A DNA stretch of 60,142 bases from Candidatus Nanopelagicales bacterium (GTDB lineage: Bacteria > Actinomycetota > Actinomycetes > S36-B12). Below the pieces are notes generated by a model. It worked only from the letters and a program-made list of their open reading frames with translations. It ran no database searches and was not told the DNA's origin. Below, piece by piece: positions 36,093 through 44,661 of the stretch. The position numbers and the translations under genes are program-made. The stretch is taken from assembly GCA_017854795.1 (NCBI GenBank), contig JAFMHB010000008.1, forward strand, positions 34,308 to 94,449. Reading direction: 5' to 3'. How positions within the stretch are numbered: position 1 is the first letter of the stretch; each line of letters starts with the position of its first letter.

Positions 36093-36478
36093 TTCGGCCA
36101 GGTTCTTCGGTCAACTCGCACCCGAGTGATTTTTCCTTTACCCACTGGCGCTTGGGCACTGCTCAACTCAACCGCGAAAACAATGCGATCACCGGAGACG
36201 GACTCGACTAGCGCCTTGGAGTGAACCAACTCACCCACTAATGACGGTGACAGGTGCGAGAACTCAATTTTGTACCCCACCGTTGTGCAATTGCTACAGA
36301 TTGCGGGTGAGATCGCGGCAATAGTTGCTGCTTCGCTCCAGGTAATCGCCATGGGGGTTGCCAAGACATTTACTGAGCCACTACCCAATGCAATCGCAGT
36401 ATGTGTCTCAGCCACCGTAAATTCACATGTTGCGGCATTCCCAACAACATTATCCAAACAGGCACATGACTTGCTCAT
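36089..36478 (-). CDS. Hot-dog thioesterase, FlK-like
   Basis: A 129-residue single hot-dog protein. ETHTAIALGSGSVNVLATPMAI and the TTVGYKIEFSHLSPSLVGE segment follow the pattern of the fluoroacetyl-CoA thioesterase FlK family, including the conserved His. Relatives are common in bacteria that make no fluoroacetate, so a broader acyl-CoA detoxifying role is more likely. The 4-base overlap with the biotinyl protein upstream implies co-translation. Confidence 0.78.
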   Translation of the reverse strand: MSKSCACLDNVVGNAATCEFTVAETHTAIALGSGSVNVLATPMAITWSEAATIAAISPAICSNCTTVGYKIEFSHLSPSLVGELVHSKALVESVSGDRIVFAVELSSAQAPVGKGKITRVRVDRRTWPN

Positions 36479-36684
36479 AGCAGAATTACAAGCAAATCAC
36501 CCTCGTTGACAACGTCGCCAATGGCCACGGCGAACTCGCTGACCACACCGACATGCTCTGCCAAAACTGGTATTTCCATCTTCATCGATTCAAGTATCAA
36601 AAGTGTGTCGCCGGGTGAAACCTGGTCACCTATCGCGGCCTCAAAAGAATGGACGGAAGCAACCATTTCAGCGACTACATGCAT
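36475..36684 (-). CDS. Biotinyl/lipoyl carrier protein (TB7.3-like)
   Basis: A 69-residue stand-alone biotinyl domain with ESMKMEI; the modified lysine is K35. Length and context correspond to mycobacterial TB7.3 (Rv3221c), also close to whiB1/pdtaS. It presumably carries biotin for an acyl-CoA carboxylase, but none is encoded here. Overlaps the thioesterase by 4 bases and follows the SRAP gene by 9 bases. Confidence 0.92.
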   Translation of the reverse strand: MHVVAEMVASVHSFEAAIGDQVSPGDTLLILESMKMEIPVLAEHVGVVSEFAVAIGDVVNEGDLLVILL

Positions 36685-36693
36685 AACGTGATC

Positions 36694-37365
36694 TTAGTCG
36701 TCCTTAAGGAGTTCCTCGATCAGCGCAGGCGAATTATTGCGCACTGAATTGACTTTGCGATCAACCGGAATTGCCTGCAGATCTGAGCGCGCAACCATTA
36801 AATCCAACGCCACCCGAACATCAATCGACGGTTCAAGCCAATCATCCCAATGAGCCGAATCGATGCAGGCTGGCATTCGATCATGGATCGATTCCAGATT
36901 CGGGGCTGCAGCAAGGGTAATGATTGCGCAGGTCGGTACCACTTGACCATCAATCACACTGTCGGTGATTAGCCCCGCCATTGGCATAACATGCGAGTCA
37001 CCCGGCAGGGGCGAAATGAAATAAGGGTCCTTTTCCGGGCGTTTCCACTCGTAGTATCCGTTTGCCGGGATCAAAATTCGACGCGTGGCGAAGGCTTTTG
37101 CGAAAGTAACTTTTTCGGCAACGCTTTCACCCCGTGCGTTAATCAGCAAAGTGGATGATTTCGTGCTCCATTTGGGAACTACCCCCCAACGCACCGCCCT
37201 GATTTCACGAACTCCAGAGACCGCGGTAATCACCGGGATATTGCGAGTAGGTGCCACGTTGTAATTGGCCCGATATTCATGCCCGGCTAGGGCGGGATCA
37301 ACCTGGGCATCAAATTCGACACTGAGCTCACTCAGGTCATTAGTTAAGACATAACGACCGCACAT
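36694..37365 (-). CDS. SRAP-family abasic-site protein (HMCES/YedK)
   Basis: A 223-residue protein with the SRAP active-site residues: C2 of MCGRYVL, the Asn in NARGES, the Glu in PANGYYEWKR and the His in IHDRMP. The family forms a thiazolidine cross-link with abasic sites in single-stranded DNA, shielding them. It is divergent from aroA with only 36 bp between starts and heads a three-gene reverse unit. Confidence 0.92.
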   Translation of the reverse strand: MCGRYVLTNDLSELSVEFDAQVDPALAGHEYRANYNVAPTRNIPVITAVSGVREIRAVRWGVVPKWSTKSSTLLINARGESVAEKVTFAKAFATRRILIPANGYYEWKRPEKDPYFISPLPGDSHVMPMAGLITDSVIDGQVVPTCAIITLAAAPNLESIHDRMPACIDSAHWDDWLEPSIDVRVALDLMVARSDLQAIPVDRKVNSVRNNSPALIEELLKDD

Positions 37366-37401
37366 GTACAGATAGTAGGCCGCAAGTGAAAGACTGACCC
37401 C

Positions 37402-38715
37402 ATGACCGACTGGGCAGCACCTACGGCAAGTAGAGCAATCAATGCCACCATCACGCTGCCCGGTTCAAAGTCCTTAAGCAACCGTGAACTTATTTTGTGC
37501 TCTCTAGCGGATTCACCCTCGGTCTTGCATGGAGTGCTTGATGCACGGGACACGGCCCTGATGATCGAGGGACTCCAAGCACTCGGTGTACAAATAGATG
37601 AACTTGGCAATGATGAGTCGGGAAACTTAAACCTGCGGATTACTCCACATTTCATGCGCGCAGGAGCGGAAACACCAACCGTTATTAATGTCGGTCTCGC
37701 TGGAACCGTCATGCGGTTTCTGCCCACCGTAGCCGCATTCGCACACGGAGATTCCTATTTTGACGGCGATGCGGCAGCGCGCAAGCGTCCAATGGCAACA
37801 CTCCTCGAAGCACTGAAAGATCTTGGCGTGGAAATCGAAGACCGGGGTCGTCTCCCTTTCATTATTCGCGGCAATGGCCACGTGCGTGGCGGTGAAGTCG
37901 TCCTTGATGCTTCAAAGTCAAGCCAATTCGTATCAGCGTTACTTCTCTGCGCGCCACGTTGTGACGCGGGCGCCACTATCCGTCACGTACCAGCAGAGCT
38001 GGGCAATGCGGGCACGGTGCCCAGTCTCCCGCACGTTGACATGACAATTAATTCCCTTTCCCAGCACGGTGTAACCGTTCGCCGATCAACAAACTTGCAG
38101 GACTCTTGGCACGTTGATCCGCAAAATATTAATGGGGTCGATCTTGTAATTGAAGGTGATCTTTCTAATGCCACACCGTTCTTTGCTGCGGCAATGGTGG
38201 CTGGTGGCAGTGTTTCCTGCTCGGACTGGCCGACGGGTTCCATGCAACCCATCTTGCGAATCATTGAGGTATTCGAGCAACTTGGAGCCGTCATTACCCG
38301 CGATGGAACTACATTGCGCGTTCACGGTACCGGCGAGATCAGTGGCATTGATGCAGATCTTGCAGACATAGGAGAAGTGGCACCAACAATTGCAGCACTG
38401 TGCGCCTTGGCGAATACCCCATCTCATCTGCGCGGGATTGGGCATTTGCGCGGTCATGAAACAGATCGCCTCAGCGCTCTTGCAGCTGAAATCAACGCAC
38501 TCGGTGGTAAAGTCGTCGAAGAACCAAGCGCCTTACGCATTACCCCCGCGGCACTTCACGGTGCAACTTTCCACACGTATGAGGATCACCGTATGGCTAC
38601 CGCCGGTGCGATATTAGGACTGAGAGTTCCGGGAATCACCGTCGAAAATATTGAAACGACAGGAAAAACGCTCCCAAATTTTGTTAATCGGTGGGAAGAG
38701 TTGCTGAATACGTGA
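37402..38715 (+). CDS. aroA: 3-phosphoshikimate 1-carboxyvinyltransferase (EPSP synthase)
   Basis: Shikimate pathway enzyme joining PEP to shikimate-3-phosphate. A 437-residue two-domain protein with LPGSKSLSNRELIL, the LAGTVMRFLP segment (actinobacterial variant of NAGTAMR), DGDAAARKRPM and, late, LRGHETDRLSAL and EDHRMATAGAILG. It overlaps the start of rsgA and is the first gene of aroA-rsgA-hisN, an order also known from mycobacteria in part. Confidence 0.96.
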   Translation: MTDWAAPTASRAINATITLPGSKSLSNRELILCSLADSPSVLHGVLDARDTALMIEGLQALGVQIDELGNDESGNLNLRITPHFMRAGAETPTVINVGLAGTVMRFLPTVAAFAHGDSYFDGDAAARKRPMATLLEALKDLGVEIEDRGRLPFIIRGNGHVRGGEVVLDASKSSQFVSALLLCAPRCDAGATIRHVPAELGNAGTVPSLPHVDMTINSLSQHGVTVRRSTNLQDSWHVDPQNINGVDLVIEGDLSNATPFFAAAMVAGGSVSCSDWPTGSMQPILRIIEVFEQLGAVITRDGTTLRVHGTGEISGIDADLADIGEVAPTIAALCALANTPSHLRGIGHLRGHETDRLSALAAEINALGGKVVEEPSALRITPAALHGATFHTYEDHRMATAGAILGLRVPGITVENIETTGKTLPNFVNRWEELLNT

Positions 38716-39698
38716 AGAAACATAATCTTGATGAGGACGACGTTCGGATAAGACCTGGCAAATCCAAATCACGACCACGCACAAAAGATCGTCCCAGTTT
38801 TGACAACATGTTCTTCGGTTCCGTTTCGACGGTTGACCGCGGCCGCTTCACGGTTAATCCCGAGGGTGACACCAATATTCTTTACGCGGTGAAAGCGCGT
38901 GAACTCGGACGTAAAGGCTTGGTGGTCGGCGACCGAGTAGCCATGGTCGGTGATCCCGGTGGCGGAATTGATCACCAGGTGCGGATTGTTCGCCGCGAGC
39001 CGCGGTCAACCGAATTACGAAGAACCGCTGACGACAATGACCCCCAGGAGCGCGTAATCGTTGCCAATGCCGACCTGCTCGGTATTGTCGTTGCTTCAAC
39101 CAACCCGGAACCAAGAATTGGGTTCATTGACCGCGCCATAGTTGCAGCGATGGATGCAGGAGTGACCCCCTTTCTGGTCGTGACCAAGTCTGATCTCAAG
39201 GATCCCAGGGAACTCGTAAATGTCTACCAAGAACTCGGGATTCCGATTTTTGTTATCGCTAGCGGGGTCGCTCCCACCTCAATCAAAGAATTTGTCCAGG
39301 GACATGCCAGCATTCTTATGGGCCACTCTGGGGTGGGTAAATCAACACTAATTAATGAGTTGGCACCCGACGCGCATCGCATTACAGGGACGGTGAATGA
39401 CCTCACCGGCAAGGGCAAGCACACCTCCACCAGTGTGATCGCTTTTCCGCTACCGGGCGCTGACGGAATTGTGATCGACACCCCTGGAATCCGGTCCTTT
39501 GGCCTAGCCCATGTCTCCCGCGAAACGATTATCAACGCCTACCCCGACCTCATGCGCTACACAGAAGATTGCCCGCGCGCCTGCAGCCACAACGAACAGG
39601 ACTGCGCACTGGTACACATAACCGATCACATAATTCTTGAACGGGTAAAGTCAATGCAAAATTTGCTTGCGGGCAATACTGCGACAGGAGCGCAATGA
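38712..39698 (+). CDS. rsgA: Ribosome small-subunit biogenesis GTPase RsgA
   Basis: Circularly permuted GTPase that matures the 30S subunit: OB domain (~30-110), then G4 TKSDL, G5-like IASGV, P-loop GHSGVGKSTLIN, G3 DTPGIRSFG, and a C-terminal zinc finger (CPRACSHNEQDCAL). I chose GTG 38712, which overlaps the aroA stop as GTGA and gives VKKHNLDEDDVRIRPGK, as in other actinobacteria; a GTG at 38691 adds seven residues. 328 residues. Overlaps hisN by 4 bases. Confidence 0.94.
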   Translation: MKKHNLDEDDVRIRPGKSKSRPRTKDRPSFDNMFFGSVSTVDRGRFTVNPEGDTNILYAVKARELGRKGLVVGDRVAMVGDPGGGIDHQVRIVRREPRSTELRRTADDNDPQERVIVANADLLGIVVASTNPEPRIGFIDRAIVAAMDAGVTPFLVVTKSDLKDPRELVNVYQELGIPIFVIASGVAPTSIKEFVQGHASILMGHSGVGKSTLINELAPDAHRITGTVNDLTGKGKHTSTSVIAFPLPGADGIVIDTPGIRSFGLAHVSRETIINAYPDLMRYTEDCPRACSHNEQDCALVHITDHIILERVKSMQNLLAGNTATGAQ

Positions 39699-40489
39699 CC
39701 CAATTTCGTGACGACCTCGAGTTCGTACAGCATCTTGCTGACCAAGCTGACGCAATTTCCCTTCCAAGGTTTAAGGCACTTGATTTGCAGGTCACCCAAA
39801 AGCCTGATCTCACCCCCGTCAGCGATGCTGATTTCGCCGTTGAAACGCACCTTAGAACACTCATTACCGAACAATTTCCCAACGACAGTGTCATTGGTGA
39901 AGAGTTTGCTCAGAAATCACTCGGCGAACGGACCTGGATCATTGATCCGATCGATGGAACCAAAAACTTCGTCCGTGGCGTACCCGTTTGGGCGACGTTA
40001 ATTGCTTTGCGGGAAGGCGGCCAGATCACACTCGGTTTGGTAAGCGCTCCGGCATTAGGCCGGCGGTGGTGGGCAATGACCGGTCACGGGGCATGGGTTA
40101 GTGAACTGACAAACGACTCCCCCAGGCCGATGCAGGTGAGTTCTGTGGAAAAACTTGTTGACGCTTCATTTTCTTTTTCTGATCAAACGGGCTGGAATCA
40201 GGACCAGTTCGACGCAATTCGAGCCGCTACCTGGCGTCAACGGGCTTACGGGGATTTCTGGTCCCACACGCTTTTGGCTGAAGGAGCCATCGATCTCAGC
40301 GCCGAGCCAGAACTCGCCCTCTATGACTATGCGGCGTTGGTGCCAATTGTCGTTGAGGCAGGCGGAACCGCAACCCAATTCAATGGTGAAGCCCTGCCAG
40401 TTAATGAGAACGAAAGCCATCCATCCTTCATCTGTACAAATGGTTCGCTACACCGCGAATGCGTGAACTTATTAAATAATGAGACATAG
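39695..40489 (+). CDS. hisN: Histidinol-phosphatase, inositol-monophosphatase fold
   Basis: A 264-residue IMPase-superfamily protein: metal ligands in GEEF and the DPIDGTKNFVRG motif, and the late YDYAALVPIVVEAGG motif where IMPases usually show WD. The variant sequence and the place after aroA-rsgA fit the actinobacterial HisN branch, which completes histidine synthesis; a related 3'(2'),5'-bisphosphatase or inositol phosphatase is possible. ATGA coupling with rsgA. Confidence 0.88.
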   Translation: MTQFRDDLEFVQHLADQADAISLPRFKALDLQVTQKPDLTPVSDADFAVETHLRTLITEQFPNDSVIGEEFAQKSLGERTWIIDPIDGTKNFVRGVPVWATLIALREGGQITLGLVSAPALGRRWWAMTGHGAWVSELTNDSPRPMQVSSVEKLVDASFSFSDQTGWNQDQFDAIRAATWRQRAYGDFWSHTLLAEGAIDLSAEPELALYDYAALVPIVVEAGGTATQFNGEALPVNENESHPSFICTNGSLHRECVNLLNNET

Positions 40490-40533
40490 GGCACCAAATT
40501 TGCCACACTAGGTGAAACACCCAAGGAGGCAAA

Positions 40534-40968
40534 ATGAAAATTTCCACAATCCTTGCAGACAAGGGATCCGATGTCGTGACGGTGGCACCCGATCACAGTG
40601 TCAAGGATCTACTCGCACTCCTTTCACATCACAAAATTGGGGCCTTGGTCGTATCCGTTGACGGAAATGCAATCATTGGGATCGTCTCGGAACGAGACAT
40701 TGTGTGGGCTTTGGCTCACTCCGAATCGATTATCAACGAACCAGTCTCGAACATTATGTCTACCGAGGTTTTTGTTGCATCAATCGATTCCAAAATCGAT
40801 GAGTTAATGGACGCTATGACCTCACAACGGATTCGACATATTCCGATCACTTCCGATAGCGGTGAATTGCTGGGAATCGTGAGTATCGGGGATTTAGTGA
40901 AAGCACGATTAGACGAACTAGAGACCGAGCGTGCCGCTTTAATGGAATACATCACGAACGGCGGTTAG
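40534..40968 (+). CDS. Tandem CBS-domain protein
   Basis: A 144-residue protein of two CBS motifs (~8-60 and ~73-128: VSERDIVWAL and VSIGDLVKARL). Such stand-alone pairs bind adenine nucleotides; the regulated partner is unknown. Strong AAGGAGG ribosome site 6 bases before the ATG. The last 17 bases overlap the convergent P450 gene. Confidence 0.92.
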   Translation: MKISTILADKGSDVVTVAPDHSVKDLLALLSHHKIGALVVSVDGNAIIGIVSERDIVWALAHSESIINEPVSNIMSTEVFVASIDSKIDELMDAMTSQRIRHIPITSDSGELLGIVSIGDLVKARLDELETERAALMEYITNGG

Positions 40969-42310
40969 CGCGCAATTTAACTCCACCGACGGGTCGAATT
41001 GTTACCAGGGGATCACTTGCGGGTAGGCCCTCCCCTGCAGGGAAGGCGAACTCAAGCCGTTCACACAGGCTGGCCAGAATCATCACACCCTCGACGTAGG
41101 CAAAATCTTTTCCGATGCACTGACGTAAACCCGCACCGAATGGAATGAAGCTTTCGCGTGGATAGGAATCCAAGAAGCGTTCTGGATTGAAGGCGTCCGG
41201 GTCACTCCAAATATCTGGGTGTTGGTGTAATAGAGCAGGGCTCGTTATGACAAGTGCGCCAGCAGGAATGTCATGTCCATCAATGCAGTCTGCATCGATA
41301 GCTTTCCGCGTGATCAACCAAGCCGGCGGATATAACCGCAAGGTTTCATTGAATACCGCTTGGGTGTAAGGCATTTGCGCAATCTTTGAATCAATTGTCT
41401 GTCCCGAAGAGCCCCGCGCTTCCTCTGCCACCCGGTTCTGTTTCTCCGGGTGCGCTGCCAGTAGAGCGATCGACCAAGAGAGTGCACTAGCCACAGTCTC
41501 GTGCCCGGCGATAATGAATGTGACGATTTCATCGCGGATGCCATCGAGATCAATACGGCCGTCCCGCCGTGCTGCCAACAACAGGTCAACAAGATTGGAA
41601 ACTTCCTGCGGGTTGGTTTTCGGGTTGACACTTTCACGTGATTTCACGATTGAGGACACGGCAGCGTCTAAGGTCCGTAAACTCCGCTTGAGCACTCGAT
41701 TCCCCGGTGTGGGAACCGCCTTCGGTGGAGACAAGGGAACACGCGCCCGCTTAATCACAATTTCTAGTGCCTCAAGCGTCGCAGCCGTGATCGCATTGGC
41801 GTCTTCACTCAAATCTGAACCAAAGAGAAATTCACCAACAACTTCTAGGGCTGCATTCAACATGAATTGATCAATATCAGTGACGCTCCCAGCAACCTCA
41901 CCTTCAATATCAGAAAGCATCCGATCAGCAGCCCGACGCGTTACGGGAATCAAATTATCGAGGACCTTTTGGTGAAATGCCGGTTGAATAATAGGCCTTC
42001 GCTCACGCCAGAGGTCTGTATTTGCTGTGAGCAGACCGTTACCGGTTACCAGTGAGAGCGCTCGGTACTGGATAGTTAACTTGTCATAATTCTTCGCGTT
42101 ATTGACGAGTACTTGCCGAACACCCGTTGGTGAATTCACCAGGTAGGTCGGTGGTTTGGGGATAGGGAACTGAATAACATCACCGTGAGTGCGCCATGAC
42201 TTGAAGAGAAACTCAAGTGGATTTCGACGAATTAATGCAAAATCCTTGAGCATTTCCGGTCCAAGTGGACCAGGGGCCGTTGCAGGAGTTCCCAGAAAAT
42301 GATCAGGCAT
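40952..42310 (-). CDS. Cytochrome P450
   Basis: A soluble 452-residue P450: I-helix AGHETVASALSW, K-helix ETLRLYPP, and heme ligand C398 in FGAGLRQCIGKD. It resembles the CYP110/fatty-acid-hydroxylase-like branch rather than CYP153, though the subfamily cannot be fixed by eye. No ferredoxin or reductase gene is adjacent. The ATG overlaps the fbiC stop by one base (TAATG), so it is likely translated from the fbiC message. Confidence 0.93.
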   Translation of the reverse strand: MPDHFLGTPATAPGPLGPEMLKDFALIRRNPLEFLFKSWRTHGDVIQFPIPKPPTYLVNSPTGVRQVLVNNAKNYDKLTIQYRALSLVTGNGLLTANTDLWRERRPIIQPAFHQKVLDNLIPVTRRAADRMLSDIEGEVAGSVTDIDQFMLNAALEVVGEFLFGSDLSEDANAITAATLEALEIVIKRARVPLSPPKAVPTPGNRVLKRSLRTLDAAVSSIVKSRESVNPKTNPQEVSNLVDLLLAARRDGRIDLDGIRDEIVTFIIAGHETVASALSWSIALLAAHPEKQNRVAEEARGSSGQTIDSKIAQMPYTQAVFNETLRLYPPAWLITRKAIDADCIDGHDIPAGALVITSPALLHQHPDIWSDPDAFNPERFLDSYPRESFIPFGAGLRQCIGKDFAYVEGVMILASLCERLEFAFPAGEGLPASDPLVTIRPVGGVKLRANRRS

Positions 42311-44601
42311 TAAGCCGCCGGCACGGTGAATGTTGACTCGATTCGTCCGTAGAGGGTTGTCCTTTCCACCAAGGTGCGACCAAGGGGCTCAACAACCTCA
42401 CGGAATTGCGTATCTGAGATTCCTTGCCCGTGGCTTGCTCCCGCAGCGCGAGAAATATTTTCATCCATCAGAGTTCCACCGAGGTCATTCACACCGGCCT
42501 GAAGCAATTGTCGCGCGCCTCGGGGCCCCAATTTCACCCATGAGGCCTGAATGTTCGGAATAGTTCCGTGATAGGCAATGCGACCAACCGCATGCATCAA
42601 TACGGTCTCACGCCATGTTGGGCCGCGGCGCGCACCTCGTTTCAAATAGATCGGTGCGGCCATGTGAACGAAGGGTAGTGGCACAAACTCAGTGAACCCA
42701 CCTGTACGCAATTGCAGGTCCCTGGTGCGAACAATATGTTTGGCCCAATGCTCAGGTCGTTCGATGCTGCCAAACATGATGGTGACATTCGACCGAAGAC
42801 CCAGTGAATGAGCAACCTCGTGCACGTCGAGCCATTGTTGGGTGTTTATTTTATCGGGACAAATTACTGAGCGAATGTCATCGGATAAAATTTCAGCCGC
42901 GGTTCCGGGCAGTGTGCGAAGTCCTGCCTCTTTGAGCCGGGAAAGATAGATGTCGATTGGTTCATCAAGTCGTTTTGCGCCCTCATAAACTTCGAGCGCA
43001 GTGAACCCGTGAATGTGCATTGATGGTACGGCCTCTTTAACAACTCGCGCAACGTTTATGTAGTAGTCACCGTCAAAACTTGGATGGATTCCACCCTGTA
43101 GACACACTTCGGTTGCGCCCAATTCATGGGCCTCAATGACGCGATCAGCGATTTCAGAGTCACTGAGCAGATACGGAGCACCACGAAGGTTGAGTGAGAG
43201 TGGACCTTTTGAAAAGCCACAGAATGTGCACTTAAACGTGCACACATTTGTGTAGTTGATATTCCGATTGCGAACGAATGTGACTTCATCACCGATCACG
43301 GATTGGCGAAGCTCGTCTGCAGCGGAAGCGATAACTTCAACATCTCGTCCCCTGGCGCGGAAAAGAGTCGCAATTTGTGATTCATCGATTCGATTACCGG
43401 CTCGTGCTTCAGTCAAGATTTCATCGATGTGTGCAGAACCCGGCCCAGCCACCCTGCCTGAGATTAGGACCGCTGGCGCGGTGTCAGCGCCGGAGTACCA
43501 CGCGGTTGACCGGCGGCCAATCTGAATAACTTCCGCACCCGTTCCCACATTGACAGCATCCTGGTATTTTTCAGGGAACGTTGCACCAACATCATCGCGG
43601 GCGAATCCGTCAGCATCACTTCGATCCATCACGGCAAAATGCATCTCGGGGGCAATCCATTTGTGGGCATCACGCACAAACTCTGGGTAAACAGTGAGCC
43701 GAGCAACGAGGGTTCGACCGCTTGCTTCTACCCGTTCCCGAAGGAGCTCAAGGGAAGGCCATGGTTTTTCCGGATTCACGAAGTCTGCCGTGATCGGAGA
43801 TATCCCGCCAAGGTCGTCGATCCCTGATTCGAGCAGTGAGTCGAGATCGTCACTCAAATTGGGAGGGGCCTGCAAATGAATGCTTGCGGGAAGTATCTCT
43901 CGCGCAATCCGAATCGTGTCCAAGAGTTCATCGTGTGAACAGGCTGGCCAATTCCGCATTTCAGTATCAAGCTTGGGAACGAAATTTTGCACGATCACTT
44001 CTTGAACGTGTCCAAATTTTTCATGTGCGGTAGCTATGGCCTCTAATGCTGTGATGCGGTCGGCCCGGGATTCGCCAATTCCGATCAGGATGCCGGTGGT
44101 AAAGGGGATCGCAAGTTCACCCGCAGCATCTAGCGTCGCCAATCGACGCTCAGGGGTTTTGTCAGGTGCTCCTCGGTGCGCGGCAAGATCAGGGTTGAGT
44201 GACTCAATCATCATGCCTTGACTTGGGGAGACGCTTCGCAGGAGAGTCAGATCCGGATGGTCGAGTGCACCGGCATTCGCATGCGGGAGGAGCCCAGTTT
44301 CTGCTAATACTGCAGCCGCTGCTGCGGCTAAGTATTCAATAGTGTTGGCATAACCGTTCTCATCAAGCCAGGCTCGAGCCTCTTCGTATCGAAACTCGGG
44401 GTACTCCCCCAGAGTGAACAATGCTTCATGGCAACCGGCCGCAGCACCCGCTCTGGCAACTTCAAGGATCGCCTCGATGCTGAGGTACGGGCTCTCAACC
44501 CGATGAGGGCTTTTTGCAAATGTGCAGTAGCCACAACGATCTCGACATAGAGAAGTGAGTGGGATAAACACTTTTGGTGAGTACGTGATTATGCCCGACA
44601 T
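42310..44601 (-). CDS. fbiC: 7,8-didemethyl-8-hydroxy-5-deazariboflavin synthase, fused CofG-CofH
   Basis: Makes the deazaflavin core of cofactor F420. Two radical-SAM halves: CofG-like with C19, C23, C26 (CRDRCGYC) and CofH-like with CTFKCTFC near residue 455. At 763 residues it lacks the ~60-residue N-terminal extension of mycobacterial FbiC; an in-frame TAG 12 bases before the ATG excludes a longer start. Only this F420 gene is in the window. The P450 start overlaps its stop by one base. Confidence 0.95.
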   Translation of the reverse strand: MSGIITYSPKVFIPLTSLCRDRCGYCTFAKSPHRVESPYLSIEAILEVARAGAAAGCHEALFTLGEYPEFRYEEARAWLDENGYANTIEYLAAAAAAVLAETGLLPHANAGALDHPDLTLLRSVSPSQGMMIESLNPDLAAHRGAPDKTPERRLATLDAAGELAIPFTTGILIGIGESRADRITALEAIATAHEKFGHVQEVIVQNFVPKLDTEMRNWPACSHDELLDTIRIAREILPASIHLQAPPNLSDDLDSLLESGIDDLGGISPITADFVNPEKPWPSLELLRERVEASGRTLVARLTVYPEFVRDAHKWIAPEMHFAVMDRSDADGFARDDVGATFPEKYQDAVNVGTGAEVIQIGRRSTAWYSGADTAPAVLISGRVAGPGSAHIDEILTEARAGNRIDESQIATLFRARGRDVEVIASAADELRQSVIGDEVTFVRNRNINYTNVCTFKCTFCGFSKGPLSLNLRGAPYLLSDSEIADRVIEAHELGATEVCLQGGIHPSFDGDYYINVARVVKEAVPSMHIHGFTALEVYEGAKRLDEPIDIYLSRLKEAGLRTLPGTAAEILSDDIRSVICPDKINTQQWLDVHEVAHSLGLRSNVTIMFGSIERPEHWAKHIVRTRDLQLRTGGFTEFVPLPFVHMAAPIYLKRGARRGPTWRETVLMHAVGRIAYHGTIPNIQASWVKLGPRGARQLLQAGVNDLGGTLMDENISRAAGASHGQGISDTQFREVVEPLGRTLVERTTLYGRIESTFTVPAA

Positions 44602-44627
44602 GGGTCGAGTCTACTGCCGCGATAGAG

Positions 44628-44642
44628 GGCCGTCAGACGGCC
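44628..44642. terminator. Hairpin between the MBL-rhodanese gene and fbiC
   Basis: GGCCGT-CAG-ACGGCC forms a six-pair stem with a three-base loop. It is nested in a second inverted repeat, GAGTCT (44607-44612) with AGACTC (44644-44649). It occupies most of the 60-bp gap and could end the sulfur-gene transcript or lie in the fbiC leader. There is no U-tract. Confidence 0.45.
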
Positions 44643-44661
44643 GAGACTCCCGTGCTGTGAG

